Assembly: GCF_945859705.1 (NCBI RefSeq)
Contig: NC_079134.1
Coordinates: 38,082,576 to 38,146,575, forward strand
DNA from: Episyrphus balteatus
Lineage: Eukaryota > Arthropoda > Insecta > Diptera > Syrphidae
DNA: 64,000 nt
Direction: 5' to 3'
Part shown: in pieces, positions 12,276-22,937 of the stretch
Position numbering within the stretch: the first letter of the stretch is position 1
Layout of the letters: each line of letters starts with the position of its first letter
Made by a program: the position numbers and the translations under genes
The notes under the pieces: generated by a model
Databases searched by the model: none
The model's input: only the letters and a program-made list of their open reading frames with translations
What the model was told of the DNA's origin: nothing

Positions 12276-13990
12276 TTTTTTTCAAGACTTTTCTTCCCTA
12301 AACCCATTTTTTGTTTAAAGCACCCTAATAAACTTACTAAAACTTTCTCAACCTTAATTTCATTAAAAAAAAATCTCAAAGACATCCATTACGGAACTAT
12401 AACATTACCAACATCAATATTCATCGCGCTCTCTCTCTCTCTCAGTTTCCACATCAACATGTTACCCATATTAAAGTCTAATCAATCTGATTGGTTCTTT
12501 GGGACAAGGGCAGAAATATAATTTAACTAGAAGCATGTACCTACAGAGTATCCTACATGGAACATAGATAATTTAGTTAGGATTCGAAATATAGATCATT
12601 GATTTTCAATATCTCCATAGTTCCTTAGTGGACCAACATCAACCTTCAGTTACACCACCACCGACCGAACAACCGACACCGTCACCGCAATCTTGTTCTC
12701 AAATTACCATTAGCCAAGGCCCAAGAGCAAGAGCAAGAGAATGAGCATCTTCTTTGACGTTCTAGGTCAACAGCTTCATCAGTCAGCCAGCAATACCAAA
12801 ACCTATACAGAGTCAACTGTAATTGAACAAAATTTCACTGCACACATCAGCAATTCAGCATTCACTGTTAATGACGGATGAAGTAGACCTCTCTCCAGCA
12901 TCTCCAATTCAATCATCAACACCGACACGAAGACTATGAGTTGAGTATGCCGATGTCGATATCGATGTTGATGACGACGATACGCGACACGTCTGTTGCT
13001 ATTGATTGCAGCCAATTTCTATATATGCAATATGCTCTCCCCTCGTCCTCGTCTCTCTCCGCCACGAACCAACTCTCGTCTCGGCCAGGCCACTTCAACA
13101 TCCACAGCATATGAGTACCTTTATATATGAAATCGAGTTGGCTGCACATAATATGCACATGGAGAAGGCAAAAGCCACCAAAAGTGTCACTTACGGTGCG
13201 GTGGCGTTCGTTGGGCGGTGTGCTGGCAAGAAAGAGCGCTGGAGGAGTATACCAAAGAGGTAAGAGGCACTCTCTGTAGCAGCAATCTGTTGATTTTATG
13301 ATTTTTGCATGACACTTACACGTGCTGGTCTAGCCTTTGATGTTGGTTGCATGGTAAACTGCAAATACAGTATACACATAGCAAAAGCAACAAGCAGTAG
13401 TGCGCTTTCAAAACCGTCAACAAAATCAGTGAAATCTTTTTTTTTTTTTGCGTTTTTTTTTTTTGTTCAGGTCTGGTGGAGGCTTAAGGGTCGACCGACG
13501 ACGACAGAGACGAGGAGCGCGAGAGTTTTTTTTCTGAAAATTGATTCTGCTGCCATAAGATCGTGCGGAGAAATTTGCATGAAAATATGCCAATCGATAC
13601 AATTCAATGGAAAATTGAAGGTATTGGTAGAGAGAGAGAGGGCTTCATTTTACTGAACTGATGGGAATGTCAGAGCTCAAAAATTTTTTTAATTGAATAA
13701 GTGTTCAATGAACGTTAAATGGCTGCGTGCTTTCAATATACCTACCTTCTATATGGAAGTAAAATTGAGTCACACGCAACCTTTTGACTCAGAAGAAAAA
13801 AAAAAAAAAATAAAAAGCACATTTTATGATCTTCTACTATGACTCAAATAAGGTATCGAAAAGTCAATGTGTTTAAAGCTGATTTTCATATTCATTGTGG
13901 AAATTGGGGAATTTTAGTCTTTTAAGAACGGAGTTTGGCTTTTTGGAAACATGGAAATATTTAGGTCCGGTGCACATATTGGTTTTTTTT
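12276..13990. other. Unique DNA, locally G+C-richer
   Basis: It includes a (CT)n run at 12429-12443, purine-rich blocks (gagagagagag near 13631) and G+C-richer sequence from 12650 to 13560. Several frames of 70-115 codons overlap on both strands without motifs. GA/CT runs like these are common in fly regulatory DNA; no specific element can be claimed. Confidence 0.5.
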
Positions 13991-13997
13991 TTTTTTT

Positions 13998-16535
13998 ACG
14001 TGATAACGTTTTATAAATCGATGAACCATGGCAGCCACCACAAAAAAGTGACGCCATTTTCTAGCGTTCCACTCTCGCACTTTAGCAGTGCGGCAAAAAA
14101 TTCAATTCAAAATTAAAACTAAACTATTAAAGATACAAAAATCTTCTATAGTTTATTTGAAAGATAATAACCTTAAGTTAAATACATTTGAAGGATTTTA
14201 AAAAATTCCATCTTTTAATAGTGTGAATAGGGGTGAAACAAAATTTCAAAAAATTGGCTATTTTGTAAAGAGTTGAAAAGTAAAGGGTATTGAAAAAATT
14301 CTAAAAAATTTCAAAACCAAGTAATAAATGGTTTTCTAAAACTAAAACATGAGGTAGACCTTTGACAAAGTAGTGATTATCTATAGGAAGGGGAATTTTT
14401 TGTTTTTTGACAACTTGAAAAACGTCATACGAAAGATAATGAAAAAAAGTTCGGGGTTTGATACGGATTTTTTCTTAAGTCTCTGCGTTACGAAATATGA
14501 ATTTTTGAAAAACACCTACTTATTTTGGGGTATTTTTGGGTGAGTTTTTATTTTTTTTAAATTTTTTGTAGCATTCACAAAAACTTAAACTTATAGAACA
14601 TGCAAAAAATTGGTATTTCAAAATGGTTTTTGACCGAATAACGGAAAAAACAAGTTTTTTTGTCCCAAGTTTTTTTTTACCTTTTTTAAACGTTTTTTAT
14701 TTTTATCTTTTTTTCTTCAACAGATAAATAAATGAAATTCATATTGTGGATAGATAATAGACAGGACTGTATTTGAGCAAAATTTCAATTCAATTTTATA
14801 GTCACAATTTTGAGATAACGGTAAAATAAAGTTTTATTATTCAACAGGTTCTATCTTTTGATCTACAGCAAACACAAATTTTATTTAACTTTATTGAGCA
14901 TACTGATGATGTTACCTTTCATTTGGTATATCACACATAACTGTTCATTCACTACAAGCTACACAATGTTAAGTTAAAAAACTTGCGAAATACCTCATAA
15001 ACAGCCACCAGTGTGGGAAGTACCGTAATCTCAGTTTTGAATTTCGACATGGTTGGCTTTAAAAAATTCTAACTTTTTTTCTAGGCATCGAAGAAATAAG
15101 ATTGAAACGTCATATGAAAGGTGAAATTATAAGCTTTTAAATGATATACAATTTTGTATAGGTTCTCATTGAAAAAAATTGATTCAATAGCTTGAGAACA
15201 TAAAAATATATGTTTTTTTTTTTTGCTTTTTTTGATGAAAATTCATCGAGTTCAAAAAATTCTAGCTCTTTTTGTAGATGCCTAATAGATATGATCGATA
15301 TATATATTTTGAGCTGAAGCAATAAGCTTTCAGGTGGTAGGGGAAAGTGGCCTAAAATCGCACCCCAAGGTAAAATGGCCCCCTTGCTAGAAATCGTAGA
15401 ATCGAAAATAATTAGAAAGTTTTATGAACGTGATTCTTTAGTTTATCTGGCAAAACCAACATATACGAAATTTCAGGAACTTCAAGCCATTATTTGAAAT
15501 TTGACAGGTCAAACTGTCTCTATCCACATCAAAAAGTACACTCGTTAAAATTTTGTGAAATTTTTTTTGCAAAAAAAAGTATAAAAAACATTGTATTTTG
15601 GAAAAAGAAGTTAATGTGTGTACGCATGAAGTATTTCTTATTAATTTACTGAAATAAGTTGGTTTAAAACGATTTTAAATTTGTTGGTGTAAAAATTAAA
15701 TTGAAAAAACTCAAAATGGGCAAAATGGCATACCTATTTCACAAGTCATTTTAATTTTTTTTTCACATTTTCATTCTTTTAAAGTGAAAATAGTTGCTAT
15801 TTATGAACGATGTACAGAGAGGAAGTCCTGGACTGAGAAAAGCCCTTGATTCCGTCAAAAACCTGAAAAAAAGCATCCAAAACACTCAAAGTTGCAAAAA
15901 CTACAAAAACGAGACGAGCAACCAACATGAACTTGGTTTTGAATGACTCGATGAAAGATCTGGGGGGATTAAGCACCACTTGTTCCAAGAAAATGGAAAA
16001 GAAGCCCTTTGACTCAATTTGGCATTTAAAATCACGTAGGTATGTTTGGACAGTGTGCCATTTTACCCGGGTAAATTTGATCAGTGAAATTTGTAGACGT
16101 CTTGAAAATTAAAAAAATTAAATACTTTTTGGAACTTTTTCAACTCGCAAATGAAAAAAATGTGAGAGTTATATATTAAACTTTGAAAAGTATATAGCAT
16201 ATAAGTTTGAATGCTACTGTTTTTCGAGATATAGGACATTTTCCTTAGGGGGGCCATTTTAGGCCACCTTCCCCTATAAAATTTATTATAGGTTGTTATA
16301 TCAAAAAAAAAAAAAAAAATGAATATTTGTGTGATGGAAATGATTTTTTCACTTTTTTCATAAAAATGATTGTTTTTAATAAATTATTTTAATACTTTTT
16401 GAGCATTGTAAAAATTTAAAAATAGTTTTATTACTTAGAAGAAATATTTGGCTTTTTAATAGTATAATTTATTAAAATAAAAAAATTAATATAATAAGAA
16501 AAGAAAAAATTTAATTTTTTTTAGCTTTTTTTGCC
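13998..16535 (+). mobile_element. Family A copy 2, interrupted by a TA element and 3'-truncated
   Basis: It begins with the family 5' end acgtgataacgttttataaa and the conserved block gatgaaccatggcagccacc (14020-14039), followed by caaaaaagtgacgcc. It then follows the common A sequence to 15339, is interrupted by the complete insertion at 15340-16274 and resumes at 16275. The 3' end is lost at the border with the hAT relic near 16536, inside a tttttagctttttt block. No protein is encoded. Confidence 0.8.
15340..16274. mobile_element. TA-flanked non-autonomous element nested in family A
   Basis: Its ends are near-perfect inverted repeats: ggggaaagtggcctaaaat at the left and, read inward from the right, ggggaaggtggcctaaaat. 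It is flanked by TA on both sides (15338-15339 and 16275-16276). The uninterrupted host site ggtggtataaaatt is visible in reverse in the A copy at 59024, so precise insertion with a TA duplication is supported by comparison. TA duplication indicates the Tc1/mariner/pogo (IS630) superfamily. The motif aaatggcc recurs inside both ends. Two overlapping frames of about 60 codons in the middle (15797-16112) show no DDE motif I can recognise. Confidence 0.85.
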
Positions 16536-16797
16536 TTAAGGCAAAACAGGCAGTTGGCTGGGGCGCCACTTAGCTAGGGCGGTAAATTTTGTGCAACAAA
16601 TTAAAAACTTAAAAAAGGGTACCACAAATGCATCTCCTTGAATCTAAAACAATCTCAATTATACAACTGCACTGTATTTTGTTCATGCTTCAGTCAAAAT
16701 CCATAGACTTTTAAACATGCTTAGAACATTTAGATTAACTACGGCAGTACTTTCGTGCAAAACGTTTTGAGGAATCTTCGTTATCTTCTCTCGAAGA

Positions 16798-17098
16798 GTG
16801 TTTTGGACAATATCTGAAAACTTCAGTTTTCTTTGCGATATTTCAAAGAATGTTGACTTTAAGTATTGCGAGAAACTTGAAGCAATTTTAACAACAAGAA
16901 TTGACGACGAAGTTCGAAAGGATGTAATAGCTAGGGATCTCTTTAGTGAAATTAATATATTCAATCAAACGTTAAATCATACTGATCTCAAACCGCTTTC
17001 AATTTTAAATTAATTAGCTTCAAACCATTTGATTGAATTGTAGGTATCCAAATTTAACAACTGCGTTAAAAATTCTCTTAACGTTTCCTCTAAATTTT
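16798..17098 (+). pseudogene. hAT transposase C-terminal fragment, broken
   Basis: A 71-codon open stretch (16798-17013) reads FLCDISKN...CEKLEAIL...ARDLFSEI...LKPLSILN, which follows the order of conserved residues just before the dimerisation domain of ZMYM1/TTF-type hAT transposases. After an in-frame stop at 17011 the reading continues LASNHLIEL. Then a 4-base frame offset leads to YPNLTTALKILLTFPL (17045-17092), the family's hallmark block. The expected catalytic/dimerisation motif that follows (consensus ASxERSFS) is absent: sequence diverges and a small inverted-repeat element begins at 17125. With a stop, a frameshift and no N-terminal BED/TTF finger or catalytic core visible, it is dead. 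Family recognition is from the motif pattern, not from a search. Confidence 0.75.
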
Positions 17099-17124
17099 CA
17101 CACGATCTTCTTAGATACTTTTGC

Positions 17125-17280
17125 CAGGTAATGAACGAAGGAATAATTTTTCTGATAATAAATCGATTTTTAAAGCCACTTTAAAGTGTAAATTTTCTTG
17201 GTAAAAAAAAGATTTTTTCTTTGGGAAGCCGCCATTTTGTCAAAAATCAAAATTTTGACTATTCCTTCGTTTATTACCTG
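17125..17280. mobile_element. Small TIR element inside the hAT relic
   Basis: The ends are caggtaatgaacgaaggaa at the left and, inward from the right, caggtaataaacgaaggaa, one mismatch in about 21 bases. The element is 156 bases and non-coding. It interrupts the hAT transposase fragment just after the YPNL block. No duplicated flanking site could be read. Confidence 0.7.
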
Positions 17281-17716
17281 CATTCATCTTTTCGTTTTTC
17301 TTATTTTAAACATTTTGGAACAGACATCAGAGATATCTTCCTCACCGCCAGACATCTTTTTGTGGAAGTTCTGTAGAAGATCTTCTACAAAAAAAAAAAA
17401 CGGAACTCAATATTTTTGTAAATAGGTACATCGCGAATTATTAAAATACATTAAATTCGCTATATGTGCATTTATTGTATATATTTATTTAATAGAAAGC
17501 CTCTTTACAAAAAAATTCACGGAAAAGCACGATTTTTCGCAATTACACCCCTTAACAGCCTTGGCAACAATTTCCATTGAAAAAAAAAACAAGCTGAATC
17601 GTAATGAAGAAGAAGATATTCATATTAATTTGTATGATTTTCTTTTTTTTTCTAAGTTTGGGGCGCCAAAATTGAATTTGCCTGGGCGGCAAAAGTCCCA
17701 AGTTCGGCACCGGGTA

Positions 17717-18124
17717 CACGGAGAAAAAAAACGGAACCTAAAAATAAGATGATGCCTACCTTAAATCCCATTCTCTTAAAACAATAGGATTTTAGCTTAA
17801 AATTCATTCACTTTATTTCATCTTAAAGAACCGACAAGAAATGAAAATTTAAAAATTATAATCAGACTTTAGCTTAAGTTGCAGTTTAAATACTAATTTC
17901 CCATAGTGAAATAGGCTGTAGGGTCGATCCTCAGTGTCTGATAGTTTCCAAATAAAAATAAGATGATTTTCCGCTTAAATTAAGTGGATTTCTTTTTAAT
18001 TTGTTCATTCAAGAAATTATAAGAATATTTGTCCGATTAATTTAAGACGCAAAAAAAACCATGCAGAAATCCGCTTAATTTAATGCGGAATCCGCTTGTT
18101 CTTAGGTGATCTTTTTTCTCCATG
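17717..18124. mobile_element. TA-flanked MITE with CAYGGAGAAAAAA ends
   Basis: The ends are cacggagaaaaaaa at the left and catggagaaaaaag inward from the right, both next to TA (17715-17716 and 18125-18126). Inside, several gcggaatccgc/ccgcttaa(a)tt(t)aa motifs pair with each other (for example 18010-18090), giving extra secondary structure. At 408 bases with no coding potential it fits a Tc1/mariner-type MITE. The two-base duplication is weak evidence by itself. Confidence 0.6.
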
Positions 18125-18126
18125 TA

Positions 18127-20228
18127 GTAAACTCAGCATATTGGTTCGGCAGACACCATAACATTATCACATATTCGTAATAAATTAACCAAATTGCCCC
18201 CTTTTTTCATAACTTCATAAATAACTTTAACACTGATTGAATTTCTCCACAAAACATGAGATAAAAACTATGTTATCTCAAAAATCAGTTAATTGTTTCA
18301 TCTATTAATTTTAACCCCCCCAAACCAATTAAAACTCTCTCTCTCTCTGCCGATATGAAAAACACTTAAAAACCATATCGTCATCGAGAGATTGGAAAGA
18401 GACAACTATGAATGAACTCTCCCCCAGGAAGATTAAATATTCAATTTATTTTAGGCCTACTAAATCCTCTTAACTATATACATACATTTTCAGAATAATT
18501 CATATTCATATAGACCGTCCCTAAATGCGAAGCTCTTCATTACTCTCGACTCGTCTCTCTCCAATGTATGAGTGTCACACTTATCACTTATCAAAATCTC
18601 AACATAATGACCGGGCAAGATCCAACTATTACTCTCTATTAAAGCAAAAGCAAAACTGAAGCAATAAATTTTACCCCAAAATGAAGTAGATAAGCCTTCG
18701 CTATCGCTATAGTGTATGAATGTGCTGTGTGTAACTCTCGTGTGTTTTTGTGATTCCAGGGACACACAATTGTGTGTGTTGTGTGTGTTGAAAGTTCATC
18801 CCCTTTATCATGGAAAACACAACTAACAAAAGCAATTAAAGCCGCCAACAATTTGAGGCGCTTTCCAATCAACTCTCTCAATTATGTAGTTTACACATTC
18901 AATCAGGCTAACTGTTCAAATTAATGCTTATTAAGCTGAAAGTCATTCTACCGTTGTTGTGTCCCGTTTGTCGTCCGTCCCTTTGCCGTGTGTATATTAT
19001 AACGTTTTGTCGACGGCAATTCAATCCACGCGTTGATAATTGCACATTTTCATTCCGCCGATTTATGATTGTTTCTCCGCGCGCATATAGCTCTTAAAAT
19101 AACAATCACACAAGGGGATTCCAATTCGAATTCTACCCCCACCACCCCCCCTTCGATTGGTTTCCCCTCCCCATCTTCCCATCGATATTACAAATATATG
19201 CCACTCAGTATAAAAGGGTGTTGTTTCTACAGGATCCCAGGTTGTTGGCATATACAAAACACAGTAGTAGCCTTGTGTAACAGGAATGCTATCATCTGAT
19301 TGTCAATGGCGTACAATACTTCTATATACTACAAACACAAGTTGAATAAAAAAAAAATAAAAATCACAGGATAACAAATAAAGGCCCATAGACTTTAGCC
19401 AAATAGGCTAGAATGCAATCAAGGTTCACTGTTTTCGCTAATAAAACGAATGCAATCGAAAGCGGTCAGCCATTTTGCAACAAAAAGCTATAGCGCAAAG
19501 CAAAAAAAAAAAAAAATGAAGTAATAATACAACAAAAACGGGGGTAACGGGATACAATAATCGCAATAGTCACTTTAGTTTATATCAGTGCAACGGGCTG
19601 TTCGGTGCCGTAATTGTTTGTTGTTATTGAATCCGTTGATCCAAATGGTTTTGTCCGGAGCGAAGGACCATACAACTGCCAATACCTACCTACCATTTGC
19701 ATCTATAGCAAAATGGTTATAAAAATAAATACCTGTTTACTCTATAGGCTTTGTTAACCTAAGGCTGTAGCTGTAGACTGTTGTATAGGCTTGACAAAGG
19801 TATAAAAAAAAGTAACAAAAGAGTTTCGTTGGGCGCCATTCGACAGCATATCGAAAGCTCTATTTATATTGTATATTGTAGTAGAGTATTGCTCTAGATT
19901 TGTTTTAATTATCATCACCCAATTTCTGGATATGAGGTGGAACCGTTTTATACAAATATCCAATTGATTAGAGTTAGATTTAGAAGTCCGTAACACATAT
20001 GGCATGGTAGAGATAGTTGACCAATTAGTTTCAAAGCAAATATGTTTAGACTCATTTTATTGACTTTGGGTTTTAATGGGTTGGTAAACTTATATTTTTT
20101 AACTAGAATGGGATAAAAGTTTGGTTGATAAATCTGTTTATTTATCTTTGTTCGATTGACTTTAAATAATTCAAGACTTTTTAGTTCTTTAAGGAAACGG
20201 TTTTTAACCAAGCTGGAAAGCTATCTAC
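18127..20228. other. Unique DNA, possibly regulatory
   Basis: It contains a (CT)n run at 18333-18347, a TGTG-rich stretch (18766-18790) and a G+C-richer zone (18940-19260). An initiator-like tatcagtgcaacgg lies near 19584, which is too weak for a promoter call. Between 19754 and 20211 two minus-strand frames of 83 and 87 codons overlap; they are not assignable to any family with confidence. Confidence 0.45.
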
Positions 20229-20621
20229 AAATCAAGGGGCACGGTAGTGCCCAGCCAAGTTCTCTAGCAACTTTGGCACTACACCCTTATTTACAGGAAA
20301 CAACTCAGGCCATTTTCGACCCCCCTCTAACTTCCACACCAAATATGCCAGAAATTTCAAACTCGCTACATTTGTTGAGCTGGCCGAACCCAAATTCCTC
20401 ACAAAATTTCAGCTTCTTACGATGAGTAGTTTCTGAGATATAGGACTTCAAAAATCGCGAAAACCGTAACTGACTCATTGACTCTGTGACTCACTGACTC
20501 ACTGACAGATCATCAAAATTATGGAGAACTTCCCGCTATCGTAGAAACTTGAAATTTTACATGGTGATAGGACTTGTGGTGTATACAAAGGAAAAAATCG
20601 AAAATTTGAGATTTTCAATTC

Positions 20622-20960
20622 AGGGGGCGTGGTAACCGCCCATTTTCGCCGAATTTTCATCAATTATTATAAAGCACTTCTGACTATCGTAGAATCTTGA
20701 AATTTAGTAAAATGGTAGAGCTAGTAGTTTATATTAAGGAAAAAATTTAAAACCTGAGAATTTCAACCAGGGGGCGTGGTAACCGCCCATTTTCGCTTAA
20801 CTTACATCAAATATTTTAGAGCACTTCTGATTATCGTAGAATCTTGAAACTTGGTAAAATGGTAGATCTGGTAGTTATTACAAAAGAAAAAATTTAAAAT
20901 TTGAGAATTTTAGACAAGGGGCGTGGTAACCGCCTATTTTATCTGAATTTTTATCAATTA
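20622..20960 (-). repeat. Three ~147-bp tandem units inside family C
   Basis: The block containing gggcgtggtaaccgcc, then tatcgtagaatcttgaaa and aatggtaga, repeats with a period of about 147 bases, three times here. Copy 2 has the block twice (near 43120 and 43267), so unit number varies between copies. Confidence 0.85.
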
Positions 20961-21005
20961 TAGAGATTTTAATTTCCACAGCAAAACCTTGCAAAAAGAA
21001 GTGAA

Positions 21006-21350
21006 ATCACAACAAAAACATTACTGTTAAAAAAAGAGCCAAGCTCTCCTATGTTGAAAATATGCTAGCACAAAAAGTACTGAAATGTAAAAGTGTACAA
21101 AGTTCTAAAGCTTGGCTTTAAATTTGTATAAATAAAATTTTGGTTGTTTACTTGGCAATTTTTCAAATAGCTTTAAAAATCGGTAATTTAAAGTTAAATT
21201 GCAAAGGGAACAACCAAAATTTTATTTATTAAATTTAAAGCCAAGCTTTAGAACTTTGTACACTTTTACATTTCAGTACTTTTTGTGCTAGCATAATTTC
21301 AACATAGGAGAACTTGGCTCTTTTTTTAACAGTAATGTTTTTGTTGTGAT
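21006..21350. repeat. 345-base palindrome at the end of family C copy 1
   Basis: Both arms start atcacaacaaaaacattact when read inward and continue for about 145 bases through aaagagccaag and caaaaagtactgaaatgta up to ataaaattttggttg, around a roughly 55-base loop. An almost identical palindrome forms the end of copy 2 at 42706-43052. Confidence 0.9.
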
Positions 21351-21918
21351 CATATTCACGCTATCGTGTTCAATTCATGAGCATTCAAATATGACTGAAC
21401 TAATTAAACTTTATAGATAAAACAGTAGGTATACATATTTCGTCATGCTTTACTTGTTTTTTATCCTTATCAAAGACATATTTCAGATATTTATCAAACA
21501 ATTGTTAAGTTTTCTTTTTCTTACATTGCATTCATCCGTTACGGTGAGAATAAAAAAAACAACACAAAGAAAACCGACTCAAAGAAAAGTGAAACCAGCC
21601 AAAAATGTATTCCCATTGTTTTAATGATGGTGGTGGCAAGGCACTTCGATGAAACAATTCAAAATTTAATTCCCACTAATTTAGGTGCAAATGTGTTGCT
21701 GCGCACACTGCACATTGAAACTTTTAGTTATTATCGAAGACTCCATCAAGGTTAAGAAGTGATAAATGAAAATAATGTGTGAGAACTTTATAATATCTTA
21801 GATATGTGTATGTATATGAACTAGATGATGTTGATATTATTTGAATTCAAGTAGGTAATAATCAAAGTTAAAATAGCTTTATAGATTGTTTGTAAAAGAT
21901 ACTGACATAAGATTATAA
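21351..21918. other. Unique A+T-rich DNA
   Basis: Nothing recognised. No open frame above 60 codons. Confidence 0.5.
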
Positions 21919-22447
21919 CACTGTGCAAGTTTTTTGAAAAAAATTTTTGAGACAGGCGCGCGATTAACTGTTTCGCCCTATTTCGGACCCGAGAAATCCA
22001 TTGGCATCATTAGTTTTTCGATTTATCGGTACGACTTCGAAAAAATTTGTTTTTGAAAGTTTTTTTCAATTATTTTGAGATTTTTCCACTGTTTTTAGTC
22101 ATTTTTCAATCAAAAACAATGTTTATATTGCCAATAATTTTGCTCAAACGTTATTTGCTTTTGAACAATTAATTTGAAAGTTTAGTGATTTTTTTTGAAA
22201 TTTAAAAAAAAAAATCGAAATTTTTTACATTGTTATCGTTTTTTCGCTGTTTTTGTTCTCTTTTGCACAAACACATAGCATGTTTCCATTAAAAATTAAT
22301 TTAACTGTTAATTTAGTGTTGGTTAAACTTTGACATACCTACTATCGATATCATCGATAACAAAAAAAATATCGAGTATATCGATACTTCACAAAACTAT
22401 CGATAGTTTCAATACTTCCAAATTATTTTACCACAAGGCTACCGATA
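21919..22447 (+). mobile_element. Family D single arm (CACTG-ended)
   Basis: It starts cactgtgcaag and matches the left arm of the complete palindrome at 45798-47373 base for base over long stretches (cgcgattaactgtttcgccc, tttttcgattta.cggtacg, acaaggctaccgata). It includes the TATCGATA-rich inner part (22344-22400). After the ctaccgata block the match ends and no right arm follows, so it is half an element. Confidence 0.8.
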
Positions 22448-22529
22448 TAATCAATGACCATTCCTATACTAGAAACACTTATTATTTAAGCTCACTATCC
22501 AATACCAATGAAATTTTTTTTAAGTAATA

Positions 22530-22610
22530 GAGGCTGGGATTCGAACCCAGACTTCAGGCGTCAAAGTGCTTCGCTTTTACTATTGCTATAAGCTTGACGG
22601 CACACTTAAA
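22530..22610 (-). ncRNA. tRNA-like relic (T-arm and B box)
   Basis: On the minus strand ctggg-ttcgaat-cccag (22534-22550) is a perfect 5-base T stem with a 7-base loop and contains a consensus RNA polymerase III B box (ggttcgaatcc). About 40 bases upstream on that strand is an A-box-like tagcaatagtaaaag. The acceptor stem does not close, so this is not a functional tRNA. It may be a decayed tRNA or the head of a tRNA-derived SINE. No SINE tail is recognisable. Confidence 0.4.
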
Positions 22611-22937
22611 TTGATCAAGATACATTTAGTTAAGAATCAACAAACAAACATTCAACACAAAATTGACAACTTTACTTCAGGGTACTAGAAATTGACTGGA
22701 AGCGTTGTACTTTCGAGTTCAAAGAACTTTTTTCAAGATTACGTTTGAAACCTTCAAAAAGGAACTCAGTAGGTGGAAAGATTATTTTGTTTCGGTTTTA
22801 AATCGTGCAGTATGCACAGCAACACCTTTGTGCATTGTGCAACTCACACTTACTTGCGCACTTGCTCACACTTTTTCAAAAAAATATACCTACTTAGATT
22901 TTTGAAAAACGGCTCAAACGATTTTGATAATATATTT

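Larger units (their letters stand above)
16536..17714 (+). mobile_element. hAT element relic (zinc-finger MYM/TTF type)
   Basis: The ends carry the ggggcgcc and gggcgg motifs often seen at termini of this hAT group (ggctggggcgcc at 16557-16568; tttggggcgccaaa near 17660; gggcggcaaaag near 17684). The interior holds the C-terminal part of a transposase (separate entry) and a short hairpin. It cuts into A copy 2 on the left and is cut by another TIR element on the right (17717), so exact ends and duplication cannot be read. Confidence 0.6.
20231..21350 (-). mobile_element. Family C copy 1 (HINE-like) with palindromic 5' module
   Basis: Read on the minus strand, the element ends in gagaacttggct followed by the stem-loop gggcactaccgtgccc and cttgatt (plus-strand 20231-20252). 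The other end is a 345-base palindrome (21006-21350) containing the matching subterminal repeat agccaagctctcctatg. Between them are a GACTCACT-type 8-bp periodic run (20469-20511) and three ~147-bp tandem units, each with ggggcgtggtaaccgcc at about 20625, 20771 and 20918. Copy 2 lies 22 kb away in the other orientation. Subterminal inverted repeats, a terminal stem-loop and a microsatellite core are the design of Helentron-associated elements. Confidence 0.75.

Noticed and set aside
19754..20211. Two overlapping minus-strand frames that faintly resemble the end of a LINE protein (an RTSKSN...YN-type pattern)
   Set aside because: The resemblance covers only scattered residues in two frames, and no catalytic or FxYLGS block is nearby. 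Too weak to annotate.
20237..20252. Canonical Helitron 3' end at the family C stem-loop
   Set aside because: The stem-loop is followed by cttgatt rather than CTRR, so a classic Helitron end is not supported. The Helentron/HINE reading was preferred.
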